From Sinomonas atrocyanea (GTDB taxonomy: Bacteria > Actinomycetota > Actinomycetes > Actinomycetales > Micrococcaceae): DNA of 64,000 nucleotides. Shown here piece after piece: positions 56,833 through 64,000 of the stretch (position 1 is its first letter; the number at the start of each line of letters is the position of its first letter). A program made the position numbers and the translations under genes. The stretch is taken from contig NZ_JAUSRH010000003.1 in assembly GCF_030811715.1 (NCBI RefSeq), positions 434,001-498,000 on the forward strand, written 5' to 3'. The notes under the pieces were generated by a model. It did not search any database. It saw nothing but the letters and a program-made list of their open reading frames with translations, and was not told the origin of the DNA.

Positions 56833-57765
56833 TTACTTGATGCCGAGGATGTCGACGACGAACACGAGGTCGCCCTTGGCCTGGCCCTGGCCCTGGGCGC
56901 CGTAGGCCTGCGCGGCGGGGATCACGAGGAGCACGCGCGAGCCGACCGTCTTGCCGGTGAGGCCCTTCGTCCACCCGGGGATGACGCCCTGGAGGCTGAA
57001 GGTGGCGGGCTGGCCCTTGTCGTAGCTCGAGTCGAACTTGGTGCCGTCGGAGAGGTTCACGCCGACGTAGTTGGCGACGATCGTGTCGTTGGCCTTGACC
57101 TTGTCCCCGTGGCCGGCGATGAGGTCCTGCGCGACAACGTCCTTGGGCTTGTCCGCACCCTTGACGTCGATCTGCGGGACATTCTTGCTGTCCACGGAGA
57201 CCTTGGGCAGACCTGCCGGAAGGTTGGTCACCGCGTCCCCCTCGGGCTTGCTGAGCGGGGTGGGGGTGTCCTTCACCGAGAGGATCTTGATGACGAGGAG
57301 GGTCGACGCCGCGGCCTCCGGGTTCTCGCCGGCGGACTGGGCCGGGGTCGCGTAGGCGAGGTAGGAGCCGACCTTGGCCCCGACGAGGCCGTTGTACACG
57401 ACCGAGCTGCCCTGCTTGAGCTGGTCTGAGAGTTCGACCTTCTCGGACGAGCCCTTGCTGAAGGTGTCCTCGAGGACCGAGCCGTCGCCGCCGTTGAGGG
57501 CCACGTAGCCGATCTCCACGGTCTGCCCGGCCTTCGCCGCGGGGCCGTCGCCGGCCTGGACCATCTTGATCGTCTCGTCCTTGACCGCGAGCGGCTTCGG
57601 GAAGTCCACCTTCGGCGCCTTGTCGCCGGGGGTGACCTTGAGCTGGTCGAGGGCCGCGACCTGCCCTGCGTTGGAGGGCGTGGGGTCCGAGGCGGACGGG
57701 GCTGAGCTGCCACAGCCGGCCACGAACAGGGCGAGCGGCAGCAGCAGGGCGATGAGACGGCGCAC
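56833..57765 (-). CDS. Two-domain FKBP-type isomerase lipoprotein
   Basis: The 310-residue product has a lipoprotein signal (LIALLLPLALFVAGCGSS) and two FKBP modules, about residues 70-165 (ETIKMVQAGDGPAAKAGQTVEIGYVALNGGDG) and 205-310 (VANYVGVNLSDGTKFDSSY, VIPGWTKGLTGKTVGSRVLLVIP). The second is more complete; the first looks degenerate. It likely assists folding of exported proteins. The GTG start has AGGAAG upstream. Its position beside pafA is conserved in related genomes, as far as I know. Confidence 0.9.
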   Translation of the reverse strand: MRRLIALLLPLALFVAGCGSSAPSASDPTPSNAGQVAALDQLKVTPGDKAPKVDFPKPLAVKDETIKMVQAGDGPAAKAGQTVEIGYVALNGGDGSVLEDTFSKGSSEKVELSDQLKQGSSVVYNGLVGAKVGSYLAYATPAQSAGENPEAAASTLLVIKILSVKDTPTPLSKPEGDAVTNLPAGLPKVSVDSKNVPQIDVKGADKPKDVVAQDLIAGHGDKVKANDTIVANYVGVNLSDGTKFDSSYDKGQPATFSLQGVIPGWTKGLTGKTVGSRVLLVIPAAQAYGAQGQGQAKGDLVFVVDILGIK

Positions 57766-57844
57766 TGGTCAACTTCCTGTGGGGGATCCCGCCACGGGTG
57801 CGTGGCGGCGGACGGGCCGCGCGGGCCTCGACAAGCCTACCGGG

Positions 57845-59221
57845 TCAGCCTGTGAAGGGCCTGAGGCTGTCGAGCAGCTCGTCCACCCTGGGGTCCTCGT
57901 TGGCGAAGGGATCCTTGCACAGGATCGTGTGGTGGGCGCGGTCGTTGAGCTTGAGGTGGACCCAGTCGACGGTGTAGTCCACCCCTGCCGCCTGGGCGGC
58001 CTTCACGAAGCGGCCCCGCAGCCGCGCCCGCGTGCTCTGCGGCGGGTTCGCGACCGCGTCGGCGATGGCCGCGTCGTCGACGACCCGGGCCGCTGCGCCG
58101 CGCCGCTGGAGCAGGTAGAACAGGCCTCGGTCGGGGCTGATGTCGTGGTAGGTGAGGTCGAGCTGGGCCACACGGGCCGAGTCGAGGTCGACATCGTGGC
58201 TGCTGCAGTAGCGGTCGATCAGCTTCTTCTTGATCGCCCAGTCGACCTCGGTGTCGATCGCCCGCGTGTCCTGCGACTCGACCGCCTCCAGGGTCCGCTG
58301 CCACAGGTCCAGGATGCGCTCCACATGGGGGGTGTGGGCACCGTTCGCGGCGACGAAGTCCTGCGCCTTCTCGAGGTACATCTGCTGCAGGGCGAGGGCG
58401 CTCGACTGCTGGCCGTTCGCGAGGCGGACCGGCGCCTTGCCGGTGAGGTCGTGGGAGATCTCCCGGATGCTGCGGATCGGGTTCTCCATCCGGGCGTCGC
58501 GCATGATCGTGCCGGCCTCGATCATGCGCAGCACCAGGTCCACGGTGCCGAGCTTCATCATGGTCGTCGTCTCGGACATCGTCGAATCGCCGACGATCAC
58601 GTGCAGGCGGCGGTAGTGCTCGGCGTCCGCGTGCGGCTCGTCCCTCGTGTTGATGATCGGGCGGGAGCGCGTCGTGGCCGAGGAGAGGCCCTCCCAGATG
58701 TGGTCCGCGCGCTGGGAGAAGGCGTAGATCGGGCCCTGGGCGGTGCGCAGCACCTTGCCGGCCCCGCAGAGCAGCTGCCGGGTCACGAGGAACGGTATGA
58801 GCACCTCGGCGAGGCGCGAGAACTCCGTGCGGCGCGGGATGAGGTAGTTCTCGTGGCTGCCGTACGAGTTGCCGGCGGTGTCGGTGTTGTTCTTGAAGAG
58901 GTACACGCGGCCGTCGAAGCCCTCCTCGGCGAGGCGGTGCTCGGCCTCGGCGATGAGGTCGACGAGGATCCGCTCCCCCGCCTTGTCGTGCGCGACCAGC
59001 TGGGCCACGTCGTCGCACTCGGCCGTCGCGTACTCCGGGTGCGAGCCGACGTCGAGGTACAGGCGCGAGCCGTTGGCCAGGAACACGTTCGAGGACCTGC
59101 CCCAGCTGACGACCTTGCGGAAGAGGTACCGGGCGACTTCCTCCGGCGCGAGGGGCCGGCCCTGGGGGCTCGAGTACGCGATGCCGAACTCGGTCTCGAC
59201 GCCGTAGATGCGCCGGTCCAC
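57845..59221 (-). CDS. pafA: Pup-protein ligase
   Basis: PafA attaches the C-terminal glutamate of Pup to substrate lysines, marking them for the proteasome. The 458-residue product has the glutamine-synthetase-like nucleotide and metal motif [13 protein letters not shown] at the start, [39 protein letters not shown] and [12 protein letters not shown]. The GTG start lies three bases after the prcA stop. Dop, its paralogue, is encoded in the same block. Confidence 0.97.
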   Translation of the reverse strand: MDRRIYGVETEFGIAYSSPQGRPLAPEEVARYLFRKVVSWGRSSNVFLANGSRLYLDVGSHPEYATAECDDVAQLVAHDKAGERILVDLIAEAEHRLAEEGFDGRVYLFKNNTDTAGNSYGSHENYLIPRRTEFSRLAEVLIPFLVTRQLLCGAGKVLRTAQGPIYAFSQRADHIWEGLSSATTRSRPIINTRDEPHADAEHYRRLHVIVGDSTMSETTTMMKLGTVDLVLRMIEAGTIMRDARMENPIRSIREISHDLTGKAPVRLANGQQSSALALQQMYLEKAQDFVAANGAHTPHVERILDLWQRTLEAVESQDTRAIDTEVDWAIKKKLIDRYCSSHDVDLDSARVAQLDLTYHDISPDRGLFYLLQRRGAAARVVDDAAIADAVANPPQSTRARLRGRFVKAAQAAGVDYTVDWVHLKLNDRAHHTILCKDPFANEDPRVDELLDSLRPFTG

Positions 59222-59224
59222 GCC

Positions 59225-59932
59225 TCAGCCCTGCCGTTCCGCGAGGCCGTCGAGGATGCCGGCGAGCTCGTCCGGGCCGATGCGCCGGAACGCGCGCCGT
59301 GTGCCGCGGGTGGTCTCGGAGTCGCGGTCGAGGACTCCGACCTCGAGCGTGATCGGCTCGGTGCGGTCTTCGCGCAGGGCCCGGGCAGCGAGCCGGATGG
59401 CCTCCGCGAAGTCCGCCTCGGAGGTCCAGCCGTCGATCACGGCCTCGGCCACGCGTTCGGCGGCGCCGCCCATGACCACGAAGCGGCGCTCGTCGGCGAT
59501 CGACCCGTCGAATGTCAGCCGGAAGAGGTGATCGCCCTCGACGTCGCTGCCCACCTCGGCGACGGTGAGCTCGACCTCGAAGGGCTTCTGCTCGGCGGTG
59601 AAGACGGCGCCGAGGCTCTGGGCGTACACGCTTGCGAGGCCCCGACCCGTGACGTCCTCACGGTCGTACGAGTAGCCGCGGACGTCCGCGTACCGCACCC
59701 CGGCCTGCCGGAGGCTCTCGAACTCGTTGTACTTGCCGACGGCCGCGAATGCGATCTTGTCGTAGATCTCGCCGATCTTGTGCAGCGACGGGGAGGGGTT
59801 CTCGGCTACGAGGGCGATCCCGTCGCGGCAGCTCAGGACGACCACGGAGCGGCCGCGTGCGATGCCCTTCCGGGCGAAGTCCGCCCGGTCCTTCATGAGC
59901 TGTTCCGGCGAGACGTAGAACTGCTGGGTCAT
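59225..59932 (-). CDS. prcA: Proteasome alpha subunit
   Basis: PrcA forms the outer rings and gate of the 20S core. The 235-residue product begins [31 protein letters not shown], the actinobacterial alpha signature, and contains [16 protein letters not shown]. The longer frame upstream runs into prcB and is rejected; the ATG at 59932 stands two bases after the prcB stop. Confidence 0.97.
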   Translation of the reverse strand: MTQQFYVSPEQLMKDRADFARKGIARGRSVVVLSCRDGIALVAENPSPSLHKIGEIYDKIAFAAVGKYNEFESLRQAGVRYADVRGYSYDREDVTGRGLASVYAQSLGAVFTAEQKPFEVELTVAEVGSDVEGDHLFRLTFDGSIADERRFVVMGGAAERVAEAVIDGWTSEADFAEAIRLAARALREDRTEPITLEVGVLDRDSETTRGTRRAFRRIGPDELAGILDGLAERQG

Positions 59933-59934
59933 GC

Positions 59935-60744
59935 TCAGGCCTCCCGTCCGGCGACGCTGCGCTCGGCGATGATCCCGCTGGCGATGGCCGCCAGCTCGCG
60001 CTCGGCCACGCGCCGGCTCCCGAGGCGCGTGACGGTGTAGACCACCGGCCACAGCTGGCGGACCGGGTCCGGGCCGCCGGTGGCGGAGTCGTCGTCGGCC
60101 GCGTCGTAGAGCGCCTCTACGGCGACGCGCACGGCGTCGTCCTCGGCGAGGCCGGGGCGCCAGAGCTTCTTCAGGGCGCCGCGGGCGAACACCGATCCGG
60201 ACCCGACCGAGTGGTGCTCGAGCTCCTCGTAGCGGCCGCCGGTCACGTCGTAGGAGAACAGGCGCCCTGCGGCCGTCTCGAGGTCGAAGCCTGCGAACAG
60301 CGGGATGGCGGCCAGGCCCTGGAGCGCCAGGGGGAGGTTGCCCCGGACCATGGCCCCGAGGCGCGTCGCCTTGCCCTCGAGGCTCAGGAGGGTGCCCTCG
60401 ATCTTCTCGTAGTGCTCGAGCTCGACCTGGAACAGGCGGGCGATGTCGATCGCGATCCCCGCCGTGCCGGCGATGCCGAGCACGGAGAAGCGGTCTGCGG
60501 GGAACACCTTCTCGATGTGGCGGCTGGCGATCATGTTCCCCATGGTGGCCCGTCGGTCCCCCGCCATGATGACGCCGCCGGCGAAGGCCAGCGCCACGAT
60601 GGTCGTGGCGCGCGGGGCTGCCGCCGAGGCGTCGGCCGGCAGGCTCCGGTGGAACGGGAGGAGGTCCGGCCGGGTCGCTGCCACGTGCTCGGTGAAGGAT
60701 GATGTGGCGGCGGACACGACACGCTCGGCGAGGAAATCGTTCAT
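59935..60744 (-). CDS. prcB: Proteasome beta subunit
   Basis: PrcB forms the catalytic rings. The 269-residue precursor has a propeptide of 46 residues and is expected to cleave at [13 protein letters not shown], leaving Thr47 as N-terminal nucleophile. GDRRATMGN and GIAGTAG are also present. The start is seven bases after the pup stop, so pup-prcB-prcA is one transcription unit. Confidence 0.97.
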   Translation of the reverse strand: MNDFLAERVVSAATSSFTEHVAATRPDLLPFHRSLPADASAAAPRATTIVALAFAGGVIMAGDRRATMGNMIASRHIEKVFPADRFSVLGIAGTAGIAIDIARLFQVELEHYEKIEGTLLSLEGKATRLGAMVRGNLPLALQGLAAIPLFAGFDLETAAGRLFSYDVTGGRYEELEHHSVGSGSVFARGALKKLWRPGLAEDDAVRVAVEALYDAADDDSATGGPDPVRQLWPVVYTVTRLGSRRVAERELAAIASGIIAERSVAGREA

Positions 60745-60751
60745 CTGGGTC

Positions 60752-60961
60752 CTACTGCCCGCCCTTCTGGACGAACCCGCGCACGAACTCCTCGGCGTTG
60801 GTCTCGAGGACGTTGTCGATCTCGTCGAGGAGGTCGTCGACGCCCTGGGTGCTGGCAGTGTCCTGCGCTGGGGCCTCCGGCGCCGCGGGGGCCGGGGCGT
60901 CGACCTCGACGGCCTCGTCCTCGCCCCGTGGCTGGGTGCTCTTCTGCTCCTGACCGGCCAT
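60752..60961 (-). CDS. pup: Prokaryotic ubiquitin-like protein Pup
   Basis: Pup is the protein tag for the actinobacterial proteasome. The 69-residue product has a disordered acidic N-terminus and the conserved C-terminal helix [21 protein letters not shown] followed by FVQKGGQ. It ends in Gln, so Dop must deamidate it to Glu before ligation. AAGGAGG lies just before the ATG; longer upstream readings are not real. Confidence 0.97.
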   Translation of the reverse strand: MAGQEQKSTQPRGEDEAVEVDAPAPAAPEAPAQDTASTQGVDDLLDEIDNVLETNAEEFVRGFVQKGGQ

Positions 60962-61016
60962 GGCCGCCTCCTTGCGTCGGGCGCCGTGAGGGCGCCGGGT
61001 CTGGATCCTTCTGATC

Positions 61017-61047
61017 CCTATACTGTCACTTTTCGACCGCGTGTCAC
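61017..61047 (-). promoter_or_regulatory. Possible promoter of the pup-prcB-prcA-pafA unit
   Basis: On the minus strand GTGACA (61042-61047) and TATAGG (61017-61022) are 19 bases apart in the only sizeable gap of the proteasome block (61 to 83 bases past the dop stop). A leader of about 50 bases would remain before pup. Confidence 0.4.
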
Positions 61048-61083
61048 GGGTTGCGCCCCCGGTGTCGGGCCGGCCGCGCGCGC

Positions 61084-62721
61084 CTAGGTCCTGCGCTCCC
61101 CGAGCAGGGCCGCGAGGAAGTCCTCGATGCGGGCGTGCTCGTCGAACAGCCCCTGGGTCAGGGCCCTCGTCCCGCGCAGCGGCTCGCGGGTGGGGACCCG
61201 CTGGAGCCGGTAGCTTCCGGGGGTGGCGAAGACCACCGAGTCCCAGCTGGCGCTCACGACGCTGCCGGGGAACCGCTTGATGCTCGTGCCGCGGAACCAG
61301 GCGCGGGTGTCGGGCGGCGGTTCGGCGACGGCGGCAGCGACCGATGCCGGGCCGACCATGGTCTCGAGCGACCCCCGGGCCGCGAGCCGCAGCGCGATCC
61401 CCCGTTCCGGTCGCACGTCCGACCACTGGATGTCGACGAGGCCGAGGCGCGCGTCGCCCCAGGCGAGGCCGTCACGGCTGCGGTAGCCCTCGAGGACCCG
61501 CAGCTTCGCGAGCCATTCGACATACCCGGCGGCCGCGTCCCGGTCTCCGCCGAGGTCGGTGAGGGCACGCTCCCAGCGGGCGAGGACCTCGGCGGTGTGC
61601 CCGTCGCCACCGTCCGCCGTCGCGACGCCCGTGTCCGCCGCGAGCTTCGCCGCCGCCTCGAAGTACATCCACTGCAGCTCGAGCCCGGTGACCTGCCGCC
61701 CGTCGAGCAGGCGGACCCTCTCCCCCAGAGAGGTGTCGTGGCTGAGCCGGTGCATGGCGGACACCGGCTCGTGCACCTCGACCTGGGGCGCCCTGCCGGC
61801 CTCGATGAGGCTCAGCACGAGCGCCGTGGTGCCGAACTTGAGGTAGTTCGCCACATGGCTCACGTTGGCGTCGCCGATGATCACGTGGAGCCGGCGGTAC
61901 TTGTCCGCGACCGCGTGCGGTTCGTCGCGGGTATTGATGATGGGGCGCCGCATGGTGGTCTCGAGGCCAACCTCGGCCTCGAAGTAGTCCGCACGCTGGC
62001 TGACCTGGTACCCCGGACCCTTGCCGTCCTGCCCGAGCCCCACCCGCCCGGCACCGCAGACGAGCTGCCGCGAGACGAAGAACGGGGTCAGTCCCCGGAC
62101 GAGGTCGGAGAAGGGCACCGAGCGGGGCACGAGGTAGTTCTCGTGCGAGCCGTAGGAGGCGCCCTTGCCGTCGGTGTTGTTCTTGTAGAGGTTGATGGGG
62201 CCCCGGGCCGGGTCATCGGCGAGGGCACGCACCGTGGCGAGCGCCACGGCATCCCCCGCGACGTCCCACCGGAGGGCATCTCGGGGGTTGGTCACCTCGG
62301 GGCTCGAGTACTCGGGGTGGGCGTGGTCGACGTACAGGCGCGCCCCGTTGCCGAGCACGAGGTTCATCAGGGCCGGTTCCTGGTCGCCGTCGAGCTCGAT
62401 CTCCGCCGGCCCGTGGGCCAGCGCGACCGCTTCCGCCGTGAGCACGGGCTCTGCATCCGTGAGCTGGTCCGGATGCGCCTCGGACCGCTCGACGGACCAG
62501 CCGCGCGCGTCGCGCAGGGGCGTCTCATCGGTGTAGTCCCAGCCCGTCTCGGGGCGGCTGGCCGAGCGGGTCAGCCGCGCGTAGGCGGCGATGACCTGCG
62601 AGGACAGCCAGGTGGCGTTGGCCCCCGGGGAGTTCGGCGCGTGGATGCCGAACTCCGTCTCGGAGCCCATGACGCGCTGGGTTCCCCCGGCCGCGAGGCC
62701 GGGGCTCGGGTCGCTGCTCAC
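61084..62721 (-). CDS. dop: Pup deamidase/depupylase
   Basis: Dop deamidates the C-terminal Gln of Pup and removes Pup from substrates. The 545-residue product has MGSETEFGIHAPNSP with the catalytic acid region, the Dop-specific loop after it (LTRSASRPETGWDYTDETPLRDARGW), LYVDHAHPEYSSPE and [23 protein letters not shown]. It is larger than PafA, as expected. The GTG start follows AAGGGAG, nine bases after the arc stop. Confidence 0.96.
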   Translation of the reverse strand: MSSDPSPGLAAGGTQRVMGSETEFGIHAPNSPGANATWLSSQVIAAYARLTRSASRPETGWDYTDETPLRDARGWSVERSEAHPDQLTDAEPVLTAEAVALAHGPAEIELDGDQEPALMNLVLGNGARLYVDHAHPEYSSPEVTNPRDALRWDVAGDAVALATVRALADDPARGPINLYKNNTDGKGASYGSHENYLVPRSVPFSDLVRGLTPFFVSRQLVCGAGRVGLGQDGKGPGYQVSQRADYFEAEVGLETTMRRPIINTRDEPHAVADKYRRLHVIIGDANVSHVANYLKFGTTALVLSLIEAGRAPQVEVHEPVSAMHRLSHDTSLGERVRLLDGRQVTGLELQWMYFEAAAKLAADTGVATADGGDGHTAEVLARWERALTDLGGDRDAAAGYVEWLAKLRVLEGYRSRDGLAWGDARLGLVDIQWSDVRPERGIALRLAARGSLETMVGPASVAAAVAEPPPDTRAWFRGTSIKRFPGSVVSASWDSVVFATPGSYRLQRVPTREPLRGTRALTQGLFDEHARIEDFLAALLGERRT

Positions 62722-62730
62722 TGCTCTCCC

Positions 62731-64000
62731 TTACAGGTACTGGCCCGTGCTGGGGGTGGTCTCGATGGTCCTGCCGGGCTCGGCGCCGCCCTTGCCCTGG
62801 ACGATGGTGCGGATGTAGGTGATCCGTTCGCCCTTCTTGCCCGAGATGCGTGCCCAGTCGTCCGGGTTCGTGGTGTTGGGCATGTCCTCGTGCTCGCGGA
62901 ACTCGTCGGCGACCGCCCGCAGCAGATGGTCCATGCGCAGGCCCTTGGCGCCGGTCATGAGGAGTTCCTTGATCGCGGCCTTCTTGGCACGGTCGACCAC
63001 GTTCTGGATCACGGCGCCGGAGTTGAAGTCCTTGAAGTAGAGGATCTCGGTGTCCCCATTGGCGTAGGTGACCTCGAGGTACTCGGTGGACTTGTCCGCC
63101 GCGTACATCGCCTCGACGGTGCGCTGGATCATCATGGCGACCGTGGCCGCCGGGTCCCCGCCGCACTCGGCGAGGTCCGCGGCATGGATCGGCAGGTCGT
63201 CGGTGAGGTACTTGGAGAAGATGTCCGCGGCGGCCTCGGCGTCCGGCCGCTGGATCTTGATCTTCACGTCGAGTCGGCCCGGGCGCAGGATGGCGGGGTC
63301 GATCATGTCCTCCCGGTTGGAGGCGCCGATGACGATCACGTTGTCGAGCCGTTCCACGCCGTCAATCTCGCTGAGCAGCTGCGGCACGATCGTGGTCTCG
63401 ACGTCCGAGGAGACCCCGGTGCCGCGGGTGCGGAACAGGGAGTCCATCTCGTCGAAGAACACCACGACCGGGCTGCCGTCCGAGGCCTTCTCCCGGGCAC
63501 GGGCGAAGATCAGCCGGATGTGCCGCTCCGTCTCGCCCACGTACTTGTCGAGCAGTTCCGGGCCCTTGATGTTCAGGAAGTAGCTCTTGACGTCCGCGCT
63601 GCCGGCGCGCTCCATGGCGCGGACCGCGAGCGAGTTGGCCACGGCCTTGGCGATGAGGGTCTTGCCGCACCCCGGAGGGCCGTAGAGCAGGATGCCCTTC
63701 GGGGCCTTGAGCCCGTGCTCCCGGTAGAGGTCCGGGTGCAGGAACGGCAGCTCGACGGCGTCGCGGATCTGCTCGATCTGCGAGGCGAGGCCGCCGATGT
63801 CCGCGTAGCTGATGTCCGGCACCTCCTCGAGGACGAGGTTCTCGACCTCGGACCGGGGCACCTTCTCCAGCGCGTACCCGGTCCGGTTGTCCACCGAGAC
63901 CGCGTCGCCGACGCGCAGGCGCTCGAGCTGGAGCGGGCCCGAGAGCCTGAGGACGCGCTCCTCGTCGCCGCGGCCGATGACGAGCACGCGGTCCTGGCCG
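62731..64000 (-). CDS. arc: Proteasome-associated AAA ATPase ARC/Mpa (5' end outside the window)
   Basis: ARC/Mpa forms the hexameric unfoldase that binds Pup and feeds substrates to PrcAB. About 420 of roughly 590 residues are visible; the N-terminal coiled coil and part of the OB region lie beyond the right edge. Present are part of the interdomain OB fold ([20 protein letters not shown]), Walker A GPPGCGKT, Walker [12 protein letters not shown], the arginine-finger region and the C-terminal GQYL that docks on the proteasome. It is the first gene seen of the dop-pup-prcBA-pafA block. Confidence 0.96.
   Translation of the reverse strand, partial: GQDRVLVIGRGDEERVLRLSGPLQLERLRVGDAVSVDNRTGYALEKVPRSEVENLVLEEVPDISYADIGGLASQIEQIRDAVELPFLHPDLYREHGLKAPKGILLYGPPGCGKTLIAKAVANSLAVRAMERAGSADVKSYFLNIKGPELLDKYVGETERHIRLIFARAREKASDGSPVVVFFDEMDSLFRTRGTGVSSDVETTIVPQLLSEIDGVERLDNVIVIGASNREDMIDPAILRPGRLDVKIKIQRPDAEAAADIFSKYLTDDLPIHAADLAECGGDPAATVAMMIQRTVEAMYAADKSTEYLEVTYANGDTEILYFKDFNSGAVIQNVVDRAKKAAIKELLMTGAKGLRMDHLLRAVADEFREHEDMPNTTNPDDWARISGKKGERITYIRTIVQGKGGAEPGRTIETTPSTGQYL

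Overview
The window is a 64-kb stretch of high-GC chromosomal DNA. The gene content points to an actinobacterium, most likely a member of the Micrococcaceae (Arthrobacter/Sinomonas type). The main clues are a complete Pup-proteasome locus, RbpA, the actinobacterial cytochrome oxidase subunit CtaF, a three-helix Rieske protein with a diheme QcrC, a PafB-PafC fusion, and DUF3043/DUF3054 proteins. The genus is an inference from gene order and protein style. I saw no rRNA, tRNA, CRISPR array, prophage or intact transposase.

Layout, left to right. 0-11.5 kb is housekeeping: the tail of a probable CorC-type protein, era, an LCP cell-wall ligase, an M13 peptidase (minus strand), leuA with a leucine-rich leader peptide, recO, uppS, an alpha/beta hydrolase, pyrD and a DUF3043 membrane protein. 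An extraordinary G/C homopolymer block separates pyrD from the DUF3043 gene. 11.5-23.4 kb is respiration: an M20 peptidase, an ErpA/HesB protein, ctaC-ctaD-ctaF (plus strand), a GntR/UTRA regulator, then ctaE-qcrC-qcrA-qcrB (minus strand), and trpD. Together the two respiratory blocks encode a bc1-aa3 branch. 23.4-34.6 kb is mixed and partly accessory: a stand-alone RAM-domain protein, DUF3054, a VOC protein, a YCII/DGPF protein with an ECF42-type sigma factor behind a matching ECF promoter, an orphan P450, a frameshifted DUF4236 gene, DUF2277, a UvrA-like ABC protein, a second LCP protein, a 58-residue protein missed by length filters, an SDR and a PHP protein. 34.6-48 kb holds an EamA exporter, a Tat-exported arylsulfotransferase-family protein divergent from a LysR regulator, a lipoprotein, peptide deformylase, an S9 peptidase, an RlmA-type rRNA methyltransferase, a divergent YczE/MocR pair, NfeD plus an SPFH protein, rbpA and a polyprenol-phosphate mannosyltransferase.

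48-64 kb is a minus-strand block. In transcription order it reads arc (5' end outside the window), dop, pup, prcB, prcA, pafA, a two-domain FKBP lipoprotein, a cytoplasmic FKBP, a fused pafBC, a small membrane protein, tatA, tatC, a SKI2-type helicase and an amidohydrolase. Pup tags substrates (PafA ligates, Dop activates Pup and removes it), ARC/Mpa unfolds them and PrcAB degrades them. PafBC is the family of DNA-damage regulator usually found with this locus.

Two features run through the whole window. First, at least nineteen genes carry a TANNNT -10 element exactly 6 or 7 bases before the start codon, the signature of leaderless transcripts; I used this to fix many starts. Second, most convergent gene ends carry a long perfect hairpin. 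No clearly new multi-gene system is evident. The best leads are regulatory: the leucine leader, the ECF42 promoter, the repeated palindrome around the P450, and a TetR-type operator without a visible regulator.
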